A stretch of DNA of 64,000 bases from Ammonifex degensii KC4 (GCF_000024605.1 NC_013385.1:1502175-1566174); one strand, 5' to 3'. Counted from the stretch's first letter, positions 25,901 through 34,537 are shown. Program-made: numbers and translations. Notes: generated by a model not told the origin, from the letters alone.

Positions 25901-26305
25901 ACTCACTACCACCCGCTCGGCCCCGTTAATGATGAAAGTACCCCGCTCAGTCATCAAGGGGAGATCCCCCATGAAGACCTCTTGCTCTTTGATCTCCCCC
26001 GTTTCCTTGTTGATAAGGCGTACTTTGACCCGGAGGGGAGCCGCGTAGGTCATGTCCCGGTCCTTGCACTCCTGCTCGGAGTACTTCGGCGGCCCCAAGG
26101 TGTAGTCAAGAAATTCCAGAATCAGGTTACCGGTGAAGTCCCGGATGGGGGAGATATCGGCTAGGGCTTCCCGCAAGCCCTTTTCCAGAAACCACCTGTA
26201 AGACTTACGCTGGATCTCTAGGAGGTCAGGTAGAGGAAGGATTTCCTGCAACTTGCCGTAGCTTACCCGTTCGCCCGAACCTTCTTTGAACGAAGGAATT
26301 GCCAT
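22925..26305 (-). CDS. rpoB: DNA-directed RNA polymerase beta subunit
   Basis: 1126 residues. The rifampicin pocket segment [20 protein letters not shown] and [11 protein letters not shown] is wild-type in form. Later conserved blocks include [32 protein letters not shown] and the C-terminal [19 protein letters not shown] clamp region. The acidic/lysine-rich C-terminal tail (after about residue 1085) is lineage-specific. Unusually, the genes upstream are minCDE rather than rplJ-rplL; rpoB has its own promoter. Confidence 0.99.
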   Translation of the reverse strand: MAIPSFKEGSGERVSYGKLQEILPLPDLLEIQRKSYRWFLEKGLREALADISPIRDFTGNLILEFLDYTLGPPKYSEQECKDRDMTYAAPLRVKVRLINKETGEIKEQEVFMGDLPLMTERGTFIINGAERVVVSQLVRSPGVYYGEQIDPTGKKLYTATIIPNRGAWLEFETDASDVIWVRVDRTRKIPATTLVRALGYPTNAHILELFDHDKFIQETLSRDPSTNQEEALLEIYKRLRPGEPPAVDNARALLESLFFDPKRYDLGNVGRYKLFKKLGHGILYRFKQENGPQEWDPYLKKMVPKDREFIRELLPEDIVATIRYLLKVMRGEGQVDDIDHLGNRRVRSVGELLQNQFRIGLARMERVVRERMTIQDVEVVTPQVLINIRPVVAAIKEFLGSSQLSQFMDQTNPLSELTHKRRISALGPGGLSRERAGFEVRDVHHSHYGRICPIETPEGPNIGLIGSLTTYARVNEFGFIETPYRRVDKENRRVTDEIVYLTADEEEQYVIAQANVALDEEGRFLEDRVSARYKGEILVVPVEEVDLVDVSPKQVFSVGASLIPFLENDDANRALMGANMQRQAVPLIRTEAPLVGTGIEEKVARDAGAVVVARRSGTVTKVTANEIVITTDDGETDRYSLRKFQRSNQGTCINQRPIVKRGDRVEAGQVIADGPCTDHGELSLGRNVLVAFMPWEGYNYEDAILISEKLVKEDFFTSIHIEEYECEARDTKLGPEEITRDIPNVGEDALKDLDERGIIRIGAEVRPGDILVGKVTPKGETELTAEERLLRAIFGEKAREVRDTSLRVPHGESGTVVDVKIFSRDKGDELPPGVIKLVRVYVAQKRKISVGDKMAGRHGNKGVVARILPEEDMPFLEDGTPVEIVLNPLGVPSRMNLGQVLETHLGWAAKKLGIKISSPIFHGAKEEDIFETLERAGLPRNGKVTLYDGRTGEPFDNPVTVGYIYMMKLAHLVDDKIHARSTGPYSLVTQQPLGGKAQFGGQRFGEMEVWALEAYGAAYTLQEMLTVKSDDVVGRVKTYEAIVKGENVPEPGVPESFKVLIKELQSLGLDVRVLSSRGEEVELKDTDSEGEPAEKTEWDFHKLYEPTEEESTEEKEEKGKAKRKTR

Positions 26306-26432
26306 AAAGTCTTTAGCCCCTCCCAGAAGAGCGTCTTAAGAAAGTCTTGAGAAAAACAATAAAAACCCACTGCTTCCATTCCTGCCGAATGGCCGCGCGG
26401 TTCCGCTACGAAAAATATGATTACCAACAGCG
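26306..26432 (-). promoter_or_regulatory. rpoB 5' leader with short hairpin and U-rich tract
   Basis: About 127 nt lie between the inferred start site and the rpoB ATG. In the transcript a 6-bp hairpin CCATTC-GGCAG-GAATGG (26376-26392) is followed, about 10 nt later, by a U-rich stretch (complement of 26351-26366). The separation is too long for an ordinary intrinsic terminator. It might be an attenuation or processing site; this is weak inference from layout. Confidence 0.3.
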
Positions 26433-26439
26433 CTTCCCT

Positions 26440-26469
26440 ATATTAGCACAGCCCCTCTACCCCCGTCAA
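26440..26469 (-). promoter_or_regulatory. Sigma-A promoter for rpoB
   Basis: TTGACG (26464-26469) and TAATAT (26440-26445) lie 18 bp apart on the minus strand, pointing at rpoB. The -35 box is only 26 bp past the minE stop, and no strong terminator is seen between them. Read-through from the min operon is therefore possible in addition to this promoter. Confidence 0.7.
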
Positions 26470-26495
26470 GCAACCCCCTGCCGCACGACCTGTGC

Positions 26496-26783
26496 CTACA
26501 CCGGAGCTACTTTCACCGCCCGCCTTACCCGCCTGATGGGAATGCTCGCCACCAGGGCCACCATTTCCTCTTGGCTCGCAAGCGCTATCTCCAGCCCTTT
26601 CTCCTCAACCTCCATATACCGGGAAATTACCTGGAGGAGATCCCGCTTTAAATGCTCCAGGAGCTCGGGGGAGACGCTGGCCCGGTCGTGCACCAGGATG
26701 AGGCGCAGGCGCTCCCGCGCTATCTCTTTGCTGCGCGCGCCGGAGCGGGAAAACAGGCGGTTTACCATCTGCCACAAATCCAT
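26496..26783 (-). CDS. minE: Cell division topological specificity factor MinE
   Basis: 95 residues. The N-terminal part (LWQMVNRLFSR, then ARERLRLILVHDRASVSPEL) contains the anti-MinCD and MinD-binding region (RLRLILVHDR), and the C-terminal half is the dimerisation domain. MinE drives MinD off the membrane and creates pole-to-pole dynamics. It is uncommon in rod-shaped Bacilli, which use DivIVA, but widespread in Clostridia. Last gene of the mre-min run. Confidence 0.95.
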   Translation of the reverse strand: MDLWQMVNRLFSRSGARSKEIARERLRLILVHDRASVSPELLEHLKRDLLQVISRYMEVEEKGLEIALASQEEMVALVASIPIRRVRRAVKVAPV

Positions 26784-26804
26784 CCCTCTAAACCCCCGTT
26801 CCTT

Positions 26805-27599
26805 TTAACCTAAGCCCAGTATCTTGCGCAGACGGACCAAAAAGTTGCCATTGCTTTCTAGGTCGAGAAGGGGCACCGGCTCGCCCAGGATGCGTCTGCT
26901 GATGTTGCGGAAGGCCTCGGCCGCCAGAGAGTTTCTTTCCTGCACTATCGGCTCTCCTCGGTTGGTGGAGACGATGATGCGCTCGTCCTCCGGCACTACC
27001 CCCAGCAGGTCTACGGCCAGAATGTCCAGGATATCTTCGATGTCCATCATGTCTCCCTGCCGCACCATCTTGGGGCGCAACCGGTTTATCACTAGCTTTG
27101 GCTCGTTGAGCCCCGCCGCCTCCAGTAGACCAATCACCCGGTCCGCATCCCTTACTGCCGCCACTTCCGGCGTAGTCACCACTATGGCCTTATCCGCTCC
27201 GGCAATGGCGTTTTTAAAGCCCTGCTCTATACCGGCAGGACAATCCACGATTACGTAGTCGAACTCCTCTTTGAGTTGCTGGCAGATCTCTCGCATCTGC
27301 TCGGGCTTCACCGCCGTCTTGTCCTTAGTTTGAGCGGCGGGCAAAAGATAAAGCCCCTCGAAGCGCTTGTCGCGAATGAGCGCCTGCTTCAGCCGGCAGT
27401 GACCGTGAGCTACGTCTACCAGGTCGTAGACTATACGATTTTCCAGCCCCAGCACCACATCGAGGTTCCTAAGCCCTATGTCGGCATCTACCAGGGCCAC
27501 CTTATGGCCCAGCAGGACCAAGCCCGCCCCTATGTTAGCCGTGGCTGTAGTCTTACCTACGCCCCCCTTGCCCGAGGTGATTACGATTGCCTCACCCAT
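26805..27599 (-). CDS. minD: Septum site-determining ATPase MinD
   Basis: 264 residues. The deviant Walker A motif SGKGGVGKTT (9-18) has the signature lysine of the ParA/MinD group. DADIGLRNLDVVLG and VIVDCPAGIEQGF (Walker B region) follow. The C-terminal residues 251-264 (GNFLVRLRKILGLG) form the amphipathic membrane-targeting helix. It recruits MinC to the membrane and is displaced by MinE. Confidence 0.98.
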   Translation of the reverse strand: MGEAIVITSGKGGVGKTTATANIGAGLVLLGHKVALVDADIGLRNLDVVLGLENRIVYDLVDVAHGHCRLKQALIRDKRFEGLYLLPAAQTKDKTAVKPEQMREICQQLKEEFDYVIVDCPAGIEQGFKNAIAGADKAIVVTTPEVAAVRDADRVIGLLEAAGLNEPKLVINRLRPKMVRQGDMMDIEDILDILAVDLLGVVPEDERIIVSTNRGEPIVQERNSLAAEAFRNISRRILGEPVPLLDLESNGNFLVRLRKILGLG

Positions 27600-27621
27600 T
27601 CCTTTCCCCCCACCTATGAAT

Positions 27622-28005
27622 TTAGAGCTTGAACCCCAGCGCCTCGATGACTACCATTCCGTCCCTTATCCGCGCCACCTCCGGCTGCCCCGAAGGAATC
27701 ATGCCCTCCGGCGGCCTGGAAACGTGGTTGGCAATGCGTAGTTGTACGGGCTCCAGCCGAAAGGCCACCACCAGAGCCTCCTCGTCTCCTCCTGCTCCGG
27801 CGTGTACCGTCCCTCTAAGCGTTCCTATGACGATGACATCCCCGGTAGCAGTGACCTCCGCACCCGGGTTCACGTCCCCCAAAATGACAACGTTGCCGTC
27901 GTAAAAGAGAGATTGCCCTGAACGCAAGGTCCGCTCGATCAAAATAGTCTTTCTTTCCGGTCGAACTCCGGGAACCTGCACCATTGCACCCTGCCCTGCA
28001 CCCAT
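27622..28005 (-). CDS. minC: MinC, C-terminal domain only
   Basis: 127 residues, against about 210-230 for full MinC. What is present is the C-terminal beta-helix: LRSGQSLFYDGNVVILGDVN and PGAEVTATGDVIVIG.LRGTVHAGAGGDE.A.V.AFRL.P.QLRIA. This domain binds MinD and dimerises. The N-terminal domain that blocks FtsZ polymerisation is missing. The ATG at 28005 has GGAGGG seven bases upstream, and only 126 bp separate it from fur, so no N-terminal fragment is hidden there. Either the domain alone works as a divisome-binding adaptor or the FtsZ inhibitor is supplied elsewhere. Confidence 0.92.
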   Translation of the reverse strand: MGAGQGAMVQVPGVRPERKTILIERTLRSGQSLFYDGNVVILGDVNPGAEVTATGDVIVIGTLRGTVHAGAGGDEEALVVAFRLEPVQLRIANHVSRPPEGMIPSGQPEVARIRDGMVVIEALGFKL

Positions 28006-28131
28006 GACCGATCCCTCCTGGAAGCTTTATTCGCCGTTCTCTAACCAATTCCTGCTAAAAATGTGCCCCGCTAGTTGTACTCCGGGCAGGGCCGACCCTG
28101 TAAGTGGTATCGGCACCCAGAGGCCCGCACT

Positions 28132-28572
28132 TTACCTCTTCCGGCAGGCGGGACAGACCCCGTATGCACTGAGCGAAACCTTCTCTACCCAGAAACCTTC
28201 GATCTCCTCCGGAAGCTTTTCCAGCGCGGGCTGAACTCGAGGCAAATCAAAAACCCGGCCGCAAAGCTGGCAGTAAAAGTGGGCGTGGGGAGTAGGATCC
28301 GGATCAAAACGGCGCCGCTCTGGATCAATGGTCAAGACCTGGATTTCTCCAGACTGCTCTAAGATCTCCAAGGTACCGTAAACTGTAGCCAAAGAAAGAG
28401 AAGGAAAGCGGGGTTTAAGGGCCTGGTAGATCTCCTCCGCCGAAGGGTGGTTCCGGTTCCCTTCGAGAAAAGCAAGGATGGCCAAGCGCTGAGGGGTAGC
28501 CCTCAGCCCCAGACGCCTCAGTTTGCTTGCCCGCTCGTTTCTCTTTTCCCGCCGCTCTTTCTTCCGCTCCAT
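28132..28572 (-). CDS. Fur-family metalloregulator, PerR-like
   Basis: 146 residues: winged-helix DNA-binding half (LRATPQRLAILAFLEGNRNH) and a C-terminal dimerisation half. The structural zinc cysteines are C101/C104 and C140/C143. The regulatory metal ligands fall at H42, D90, H96, H98 and D109, exactly the B. subtilis PerR set (H37, D85, H91, H93, D104) shifted by five. This points to peroxide sensing by metal-catalysed oxidation rather than iron uptake control, but Fur or Zur cannot be excluded without the target set. Lies between mrdA and minC, unusual neighbours. Confidence 0.85.
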   Translation of the reverse strand: MERKKERREKRNERASKLRRLGLRATPQRLAILAFLEGNRNHPSAEEIYQALKPRFPSLSLATVYGTLEILEQSGEIQVLTIDPERRRFDPDPTPHAHFYCQLCGRVFDLPRVQPALEKLPEEIEGFWVEKVSLSAYGVCPACRKR

Positions 28573-28590
28573 CTCTCTAAAACCACCTTT

Positions 28591-30531
28591 TTAACCGCCG
28601 AAATAAGCGCTTAGAATCTCCTTAGCCACCGGGGCGGCCACTGCTCCACCATGCCCAGCGTTTTCCACCACCACCGCCACCGCTACGCGTGGATTATCGG
28701 CCGGGGCATAGCCTACAAAAAGGGCGCATGTGCCCTTGCCCGGCACCTCGGCCGAGCCGGTCTTGCCCGCCACCTTAACCGGCAAACCGTTAAACACCCC
28801 AGCGGCTGTTCCGTCTCCTTGAGTCACCAAGCTCATTCCCTCTTGCACCGCCTTGAGGTATTCCGGCTTAACCTTTAGCCGCCCCAGCACCTCAGGCCCG
28901 AAGCTGGCCACCGTCCGGCCGTCGGGTGCCACTATCTTCTTCACCAGAAAAGGACGGTAGCGCGTGCCGCCGTTGGCCAGCGTGGCCGTATAGTTGACCA
29001 ACTGCAAGGGTGTACAGGACACGTAACCCTGGCCTATGGCCGTGTTGAGAGTATCGTAAGTGTGCCAGTCCAGATCCCAGGCATAGCGCTGGTATTCCGC
29101 TCTTAGCGCCTGAAGGCGCCGATCTTTCTCCTTCTCCAACTTCTCCCTTTCTTTCGGGTCCTGGGTGGCTTTAAGCTTACGGGCATACTCTTCCTCCACC
29201 GCTTTAAACTTCGGCTCAAAAATAGAGTCGAGATAGGCTTTCATTCGCTTATACTTATACTCCGGGGTGGGGACGACCCCTGCCATCTCCCCCGGCAGGG
29301 TAATCCCCGTCTTTTCACCAAGACCCAGCTCCCGAGCCATACGAGCCAAGCGGTCAATACCGGTCATTTGCCCCACTGTCCAGAAGTATACATTACAAGA
29401 GACTTGTAGGGCTCGCTTGAGGTTGACAGTTCCGTGCCCGCTGGAGAGCCAATCTCGGAAGATGTGGCTCCCTAGCCGGTAGTAACCGGAGCAGAACACG
29501 GTGAAATCGGGATTTATTATCCCCGCCTCCAGGGCAGCCAGGGCAGTGACCATCTTAAAAGTAGAACCCGGTGGATAGGCGGACAAAGCCCGGTTAAGCA
29601 AAGGGCTGTCCGGGTTCTGAAAAAGGGCCTTGGCCTCTACCGGTGTAAGCCCCCGGGTGAAAACGGAAGGGTCGTAGGAAGGGTAGCTGGCCATGGCCAG
29701 TATTTCCCCCGTATGTACATCTTCCACCACGGCTGCCCCTCCAGGGGCCGGGAAGCCTTTTTTCCGGGCTTCTTTTACCGCCTTCTCCAGGGCGGCCTCG
29801 GCCGCCTGCTGCACTTTGAGATCTATGGTCAGTTCCAGATTGTCCCCCGGGGTAGGAGGTTTGACCCCTAGATCCCGCACCGGACGTCCTACGGCGTCTA
29901 CCTCTATGTAGCGTGCCCCGTCCTTACCCCGGAGGTAACGCTCGAAAGCGTACTCCAGCCCGTCCTGGCCGAAGAAGTCGCCCGGCGCGTACCCTTCATC
30001 CTTGTGCTTTTTTAGTTGCTCGGCGCTTATCTCGTGCACGTAGCCCAGCACCTGGGCTAAGACGGAACCGTAGGGGTAATAGCGAACCGGCACTATTTCC
30101 ACCATTATGCCAGGAAATTCGTCATGGTGCTCCTCCAGGTAAGTTACTGCCTGAAGAGGAACATTGGTGGCTAAACGCACGGGCTGACCGGAGTTCTCTC
30201 CCTCTTTTATCTTTTTTTCAATTTCCGCCGGATCCATGTTTAAAAGCCCAGCTAATCTCTTCACCAGATCGGGAGCAACCGGTTTCCCCAAATTGACATA
30301 AGAAAGGGCATAAACCGGGCGATTGCCCACTATTTTCTGGCCGTTGCGGTCGAAAACTTCCCCCCGCGGCGCCCTTATGAGCACCAGGCGCAGGCAGTTT
30401 TCCTTGGCCAGAACGGCATAGTGTTCCCCCCGCCAAATCTGCAAGTAGCCCAGACGCAGAAAGAGTATGGTGAAAAGCAGAGCACAGACGAGGAGAAACA
30501 CCTTTCCTTTGTGCTCTACGGGGGAAGCCAT
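28591..30531 (-). CDS. mrdA: Penicillin-binding protein 2 (elongasome transpeptidase)
   Basis: 646 residues. One N-terminal membrane helix (about 10-30) and a dimerisation domain (IRAPRGEVFDRNG) come before the transpeptidase domain. Active-site motifs are S323-TFK, S378-CN and K590-TGS. Odd feature: a lysine- and glutamate-rich insertion at about 425-490 between the second and third motifs, predicted helical or coiled. It cross-links side-wall peptidoglycan with MreBCD and RodA; no rodA is seen in this cluster. Confidence 0.96.
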   Translation of the reverse strand: MASPVEHKGKVFLLVCALLFTILFLRLGYLQIWRGEHYAVLAKENCLRLVLIRAPRGEVFDRNGQKIVGNRPVYALSYVNLGKPVAPDLVKRLAGLLNMDPAEIEKKIKEGENSGQPVRLATNVPLQAVTYLEEHHDEFPGIMVEIVPVRYYPYGSVLAQVLGYVHEISAEQLKKHKDEGYAPGDFFGQDGLEYAFERYLRGKDGARYIEVDAVGRPVRDLGVKPPTPGDNLELTIDLKVQQAAEAALEKAVKEARKKGFPAPGGAAVVEDVHTGEILAMASYPSYDPSVFTRGLTPVEAKALFQNPDSPLLNRALSAYPPGSTFKMVTALAALEAGIINPDFTVFCSGYYRLGSHIFRDWLSSGHGTVNLKRALQVSCNVYFWTVGQMTGIDRLARMARELGLGEKTGITLPGEMAGVVPTPEYKYKRMKAYLDSIFEPKFKAVEEEYARKLKATQDPKEREKLEKEKDRRLQALRAEYQRYAWDLDWHTYDTLNTAIGQGYVSCTPLQLVNYTATLANGGTRYRPFLVKKIVAPDGRTVASFGPEVLGRLKVKPEYLKAVQEGMSLVTQGDGTAAGVFNGLPVKVAGKTGSAEVPGKGTCALFVGYAPADNPRVAVAVVVENAGHGGAVAAPVAKEILSAYFGG

Positions 30532-30536
30532 TATCC

Positions 30537-31028
30537 CTACCTCACTTTAAAGCGCCGCGGCAAAAGCCTCTGCCAGAGATGGAAAAGGACCACGGCTGCA
30601 ATAGCGTTGTAAGCGGTCACCGGTAAGATCAGGTAAACAAAGGTGCTCTTGAACGGCAGCCGGATGCCCAGAAAGAGCAACAGAAGATAAGTGACCAGTT
30701 CGGCCACCAAGGTAACTGACCCGGTAACCAGGGCGCAAGTCAAGCTGCTCTCCCGGTAAAAGAAAGCTCCCGCCTGCCCCGCCAGGTAACCAGCCAGAAG
30801 CTTGGTCAAAGCGTTAAGCCCCACGAATCCCCCGGTCACCAGATCGCAGATCAGGCCCGCTACCGCTCCCCAGAGCCCCCCTTCCCTAGGACCCCGCCAG
30901 AAGCCGATAAAAGCAGCCAATATAAGCAAAAGATCGGGTCTTACCCCCGCCACCCGCAAATAGGTCAAAACCGTGGTCTGTAGAAGCAAACTAAAACCGA
31001 TGAGCAAAAGCAGGATGAAGGTCTGCAC
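30537..31028 (-). CDS. mreD: Rod shape-determining protein MreD
   Basis: 163 residues, strongly hydrophobic with about five membrane segments. The central RPDLLLILAAFIGFWRGPREGGLWG and GLICDLVTGGFVGLNALTKLLAGYLAG match the MreD pattern. It links MreC to the PBP2/RodA machinery. Position between mreC and mrdA is standard. Confidence 0.95.
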   Translation of the reverse strand: MQTFILLLLIGFSLLLQTTVLTYLRVAGVRPDLLLILAAFIGFWRGPREGGLWGAVAGLICDLVTGGFVGLNALTKLLAGYLAGQAGAFFYRESSLTCALVTGSVTLVAELVTYLLLLFLGIRLPFKSTFVYLILPVTAYNAIAAVVLFHLWQRLLPRRFKVR

Positions 31029-31048
31029 CTACTTCGCCGCCCCGCTTA

Positions 31049-31870
31049 CTACTTCTTCAACAGCACCAGAACCTCCTGGACCCGGTTGAGATCTACCACC
31101 GGTTTCAGGTAGATGGTGCGGAAAAGCCCTCCTTCTCCTTCCTCCACCCGCGCCACCCTGCCCACGGGAATGCCGGGAGGGAAAATGCTGCTTAAGGAAG
31201 AAGTCATTACCAGCATTCCCTGCTTTACCGGCTCATCCTTCACCACGTAGTCCATGCGCATCTCCCCCGGCGCTAGCACGCCCCGCACTATCCCCGGGAC
31301 CCGGGTCTCATAGACCACCGCCCCCACCGCGCTGCGCGGGTCAGTTATGAGCAGTACCTCCGAAGTGTGGGCACTTACCCGCCAAACCCGCCCCACCAAT
31401 CCTGCGGGGGCCACCACCACGGCGTCGGGAGTAACCCCGTCGGCCTCCCCCCGGTTGATGGTCAGGGTACCGAACCAGTTATCAGGATTCCGGGCCACCA
31501 CTTCCGCTACCAGGCTGGGACTGGGCTGGGTCTCTTTATAATCGAGGAGGGCCTTGAGGCGGGCGTTTTCCGCCGCCTGCTCCCGCAGCCGAGCTACTTC
31601 TCCTTCCAGCTCGGCTATCCGGGCTTTCAGTTCTCGCACGGTGGCATTTTCCTTTCCCCCGGAAAAAAGAAAGGCCATCCCTTCGGCCATTTTCTTCGCC
31701 CCTAGGTTCAGCCCTGCCCCTAGGGGTGCTGTCCCATCCCAAACCCATGAACTGAAAGGAATGGTCGCCTGGCCCTCCCGGGGGGCGGTAAAGCGTAAAA
31801 GAGCTAGAGCTAGAGAAAGGAGTAAAGATACCGCCAACCCTTTCCTTACCAGGCGCCACCAGCCGGGCAA
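31049..31870 (-). CDS. mreC: Rod shape-determining protein MreC
   Basis: 273 residues: a short cytoplasmic start, one membrane helix (about 10-27), a coiled coil (about 74-110, VRELKARIAELEGEVARLRE) and the extracytoplasmic beta-barrel domain (VVARNPDNWFGTLTINRGEADGV, GLVGRV). It activates PBP2. It begins one base after the mreB stop. Confidence 0.96.
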   Translation of the reverse strand: MPGWWRLVRKGLAVSLLLSLALALLRFTAPREGQATIPFSSWVWDGTAPLGAGLNLGAKKMAEGMAFLFSGGKENATVRELKARIAELEGEVARLREQAAENARLKALLDYKETQPSPSLVAEVVARNPDNWFGTLTINRGEADGVTPDAVVVAPAGLVGRVWRVSAHTSEVLLITDPRSAVGAVVYETRVPGIVRGVLAPGEMRMDYVVKDEPVKQGMLVMTSSLSSIFPPGIPVGRVARVEEGEGGLFRTIYLKPVVDLNRVQEVLVLLKK

Positions 31871-31871
31871 G

Positions 31872-32906
31872 CTACATCACCCGCCGTGGCTGCAAAGCTA
31901 CCCGGCGCAGGATTTCGATATTGTCCAGGACGTAGCCCGTACCGTAGGCCACCGCCAAGAGCGGCTCCTCTGCCAGTACCACTGGCATACCCGTCTGCTC
32001 GCTTACCAGACGGTCAAGCCCGCGGAGCAAAGCCCCTCCCCCAGCCATTACTATGCCCCGGTCCATGATATCGGCCGCTAGCTCCGGCGGAGTCTGCTCC
32101 AAGGTGGCCTTGATGGCGTCCACGATGGCAGCCACCGGCTCTTTCAAAGCCTCGTAAATTTCCTCCGCCGTCACCTTGATGGTCTTGGGGAGGCCGGTCA
32201 CCAGGTCCCTACCCCGTACCTCCTCCTCTTCGCCGGGATTATCGGGAGGATAGGCCGAACCTATGCGAATCTTGACCTCCTCCGCCGTCCGTTCGCCTAT
32301 CATCAGGTTGTAGTGTTTTTTGACGTACTGTGCAATGGCCTCGTCCATCTCGTCCCCGGCCACCCGGATGGAGCAACTGGTGACGATGCCTCCTAAAGAA
32401 ATGACCGCCACCTCGGTGGTTCCGCCGCCGATGTCGACTATCATGTTCCCCGTGGGCTCTTCCACCGGCAGCCCGGCCCCTATGGCCGCTGCCATGGGCT
32501 CCTCGATGAGGTAAACCTCTCTCGCCCCCGCCTGCAGGGCGGCCTCCCGGACAGCCCGCTCCTCTACTGCCGTCACTCCCGAAGGAACCCCTATGACCAC
32601 CCGCGGCCGCACAAGGAAACGGCGGTTTTTTAGGGCTCGTCCAATGAAGTACTTTATCATAGCCTGGGTAGTGTCAAAGTCGGCAATAACCCCGTCGGCC
32701 AGCGGCCTTATGGCCACTATGTTCCCGGGCGTCCGTCCAATCATCTTCTTGGCTTCTTCCCCCACTGCCAGGATCCTGCCCGTGTCCTTCTGAATGGCCA
32801 CTACCGAAGGCTCCCGCAAAACAATGCCTTCTCCCTTAACGTAGACAATGGTGTTGGCCGTTCCTAGATCAATGCCGATGTCGCGCGAAAAAAGCCCTAT
32901 ACGCAA
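31872..32906 (-). CDS. mreB: Rod shape-determining actin homolog MreB
   Basis: 344 residues from a TTG at 32906, downstream of AAAGGAG, giving [19 protein letters not shown], the normal MreB start. A longer frame overlapping radC is open but would add 18 residues foreign to the family. Actin-fold ATP motifs are [28 protein letters not shown] and [12 protein letters not shown]. The filaments orient side-wall synthesis. Confidence 0.97.
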   Translation of the reverse strand: MRIGLFSRDIGIDLGTANTIVYVKGEGIVLREPSVVAIQKDTGRILAVGEEAKKMIGRTPGNIVAIRPLADGVIADFDTTQAMIKYFIGRALKNRRFLVRPRVVIGVPSGVTAVEERAVREAALQAGAREVYLIEEPMAAAIGAGLPVEEPTGNMIVDIGGGTTEVAVISLGGIVTSCSIRVAGDEMDEAIAQYVKKHYNLMIGERTAEEVKIRIGSAYPPDNPGEEEEVRGRDLVTGLPKTIKVTAEEIYEALKEPVAAIVDAIKATLEQTPPELAADIMDRGIVMAGGGALLRGLDRLVSEQTGMPVVLAEEPLLAVAYGTGYVLDNIEILRRVALQPRRVM

Positions 32907-32923
32907 GTCTCCTACGACTCCTT

Positions 32924-33622
32924 TCACCAGAGATTTGCCTCTTTGAGGCTCACATAGCAATTATCGCCTATGATGAGGTGATCCAGCACCTCAATGCCCA
33001 AGAGATCCCCCGCCTGCACCAGGCGCCGGGTAAGAGCCAGGTCTTCCCCGCTGGGCGTAGGGTCGCCACTTGGGTGGTTGTGCACCAAAATCAGGGCACA
33101 GGCCGAACGGCGCACCGCCGCCCGAAAGACCTCGCGGGGCAAGACCCCAGCGCTGTTAAGCCCACCTACGGCCACGGTTTCTATCCCCAGCAACTGATTC
33201 TTGGTATCCAGCAGTATCACCCTAAACTCCTCTTGCTCTAGATGGGCCATAGTAGGCACTACCAGTTGCGCCGCGGCGGCCGGAGAATTTATTACCGGCC
33301 GTGAAGAAACCTCCAAGGTCCCTAACCTCCGGCCCAACTCTAGAGCAGCAGCCACCTGCGCCGCCTTTGCCTCCCCCATGCCCGGAACCGAACTTAATTC
33401 CTGTACCGCCGTCGTAGCCAGCCCTTTAAGTCCCCCAAAATTGGCCAGGAGAAACCGGGCCAGGTCCAGGGCCGAGCCTCTGGCCGAGCCGGTACGCAGG
33501 ATGATGGCCAAGAGTTCCACCTCAGAAAGAGCAGACGCCCCTTCCCGCCAAAGACGCTCGCGCGGGCGGGTTGAGGGAGGGAGCTCCTTTATGGAAACCC
33601 GGTAAGTCTTCTCTTCTTTCAT
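32924..33622 (-). CDS. radC: RadC-family JAB1/MPN domain protein
   Basis: 232 residues. An N-terminal helix-hairpin-helix (about 70-95, [14 protein letters not shown]) precedes the JAB/MPN domain with the metal motif H181-N-H183[11 protein letters not shown]194. Despite its name the family is not firmly tied to recombinational repair, and its biochemical role is unresolved. It overlaps the maf stop as ATGA, in the common maf-radC-mreB arrangement. Confidence 0.96.
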   Translation of the reverse strand: MKEEKTYRVSIKELPPSTRPRERLWREGASALSEVELLAIILRTGSARGSALDLARFLLANFGGLKGLATTAVQELSSVPGMGEAKAAQVAAALELGRRLGTLEVSSRPVINSPAAAAQLVVPTMAHLEQEEFRVILLDTKNQLLGIETVAVGGLNSAGVLPREVFRAAVRRSACALILVHNHPSGDPTPSGEDLALTRRLVQAGDLLGIEVLDHLIIGDNCYVSLKEANLW

Positions 33623-34218
33623 TCCTCAAGTCCTTGCCCCGTCAGCAGGTTTATTCCGAATTGACGTAGCAGGTAGCAGAGCAAAGATACCGGCAATCCC
33701 ACCACGTTGAAATAACATCCCTCGATTCTCCTAAGGAAAAGCGCTCCTCTACCCTGAGCGGCATAAGCCCCCGCTTTGTCCAGAGGCTCGCCGGTAGCGA
33801 CGTAAGCCGCTATCTCTTCGGCGGTAAGGGGAGTAAAAAACACTCGGGTGGCCGCGTGATCCGTGATTAGTTTGCCTTCCGGCAGGCCCAGCACGGCTAC
33901 ACCCGTAAAGACTGTGTGCTCGTCCCCTTGAAGCGCCGCCAGCATCTCTTTGGCCTCTTGTTCGTTGCGGGGCTTACCTAAAACTTTCTCCCGGTACACC
34001 ACGATGGTATCGGCACCGATAATAAGTGCCGGTGGGGTCACCCGGGAGGCCACCTCTTCCACCTTGCGCCGGGCAAGCTCCTTTGCCACTTCCGCCGGCG
34101 GAAGGGCCGAAGAAAAACTTTCTTCCACCTGCGGAGCCACTACTTCAAATCTTACTCCCAAAGAACGTAAGATCTCCTGGCGCCGGGGTGAGGTGGAAGC
34201 CAAGATGATGCGCCTCAT
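33619..34218 (-). CDS. maf: Maf-type nucleoside triphosphate pyrophosphatase
   Basis: 199 residues from the ATG at 34218, preceded by GGAGGAT. Signatures are ILASTSPRRQEILRSLG at the N-terminus, LIIGADTIVVYRE..LGKP and the DKAGAYAAQGRGA motif. Maf enzymes hydrolyse modified or canonical NTPs and have been linked to septum formation. The ATG overlaps the stop of the upstream DUF4321 gene. The upstream open frame would duplicate that gene's end and is not used. Confidence 0.96.
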   Translation of the reverse strand: MRRIILASTSPRRQEILRSLGVRFEVVAPQVEESFSSALPPAEVAKELARRKVEEVASRVTPPALIIGADTIVVYREKVLGKPRNEQEAKEMLAALQGDEHTVFTGVAVLGLPEGKLITDHAATRVFFTPLTAEEIAAYVATGEPLDKAGAYAAQGRGALFLRRIEGCYFNVVGLPVSLLCYLLRQFGINLLTGQGLEE

Positions 34219-34472
34219 ATCCTCCGGTACGCCCAGTATCCGGCCAACAACCCCAGCACCGTAGCCGGCCCCAAGGCCAGTGAAAAGCCCAAGGTGCATT
34301 TACAAAAATGCAGATCCAGTGTAGCCGGGCCAAAACCTATGGCGGCAGTGTTCTTCAAGAAAGGGAAGAAAGTACCCAGCCCCTCCCCCAGAACGCTGCC
34401 CGCCAACCCACCCATGAAAAGCATGAGGATCAAGGTTCCCTTGCCGTGCTGGGTGCGTTGACCTCTGGCCAA
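34215..34472 (-). CDS. DUF4321 small membrane protein
   Basis: 85 residues from a TTG at 34472, seven bases after GGAGG. It has two hydrophobic segments (about 13-34 and 61-80), with LLAGYWAYRRI at the C-terminus. Small proteins of this kind, DUF4321, are often encoded just before maf in Clostridia; no function is known. It is the first gene of the maf-radC-mre-min transcription unit and has a good promoter 37 bp upstream. Confidence 0.75.
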   Translation of the reverse strand: MARGQRTQHGKGTLILMLFMGGLAGSVLGEGLGTFFPFLKNTAAIGFGPATLDLHFCKCTLGFSLALGPATVLGLLAGYWAYRRI

Positions 34473-34508
34473 AAAGCTCCCTCCGCCAGCCCAAGGCGTA
34501 CCTTCTTC

Positions 34509-34537
34509 AGTTTATCGCAACGCCCCTCCTTTGACAA
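34509..34537 (-). promoter_or_regulatory. Sigma-A promoter for DUF4321-maf-radC-mre-min unit
   Basis: TTGTCA (34532-34537) and TAAACT (34509-34514) with a 17-bp spacer on the minus strand. The inferred start near 34502 leaves about 30 nt to the TTG of the first gene. This is the only strong promoter found between here and the rpoB promoter, so one transcript may cover eleven genes. Confidence 0.65.

Noticed and set aside
27815-28048. Alternative frame upstream of minC that might encode a missing MinC N-terminal domain
   Set aside because: It mostly overlaps minC in another frame and its translation has no resemblance to the domain.
28040-28131. Intrinsic terminator between fur and minC
   Set aside because: Short imperfect GC stems are present before an ATTTTT, but pairing is only about 4 bp; read-through into minC seems as likely.
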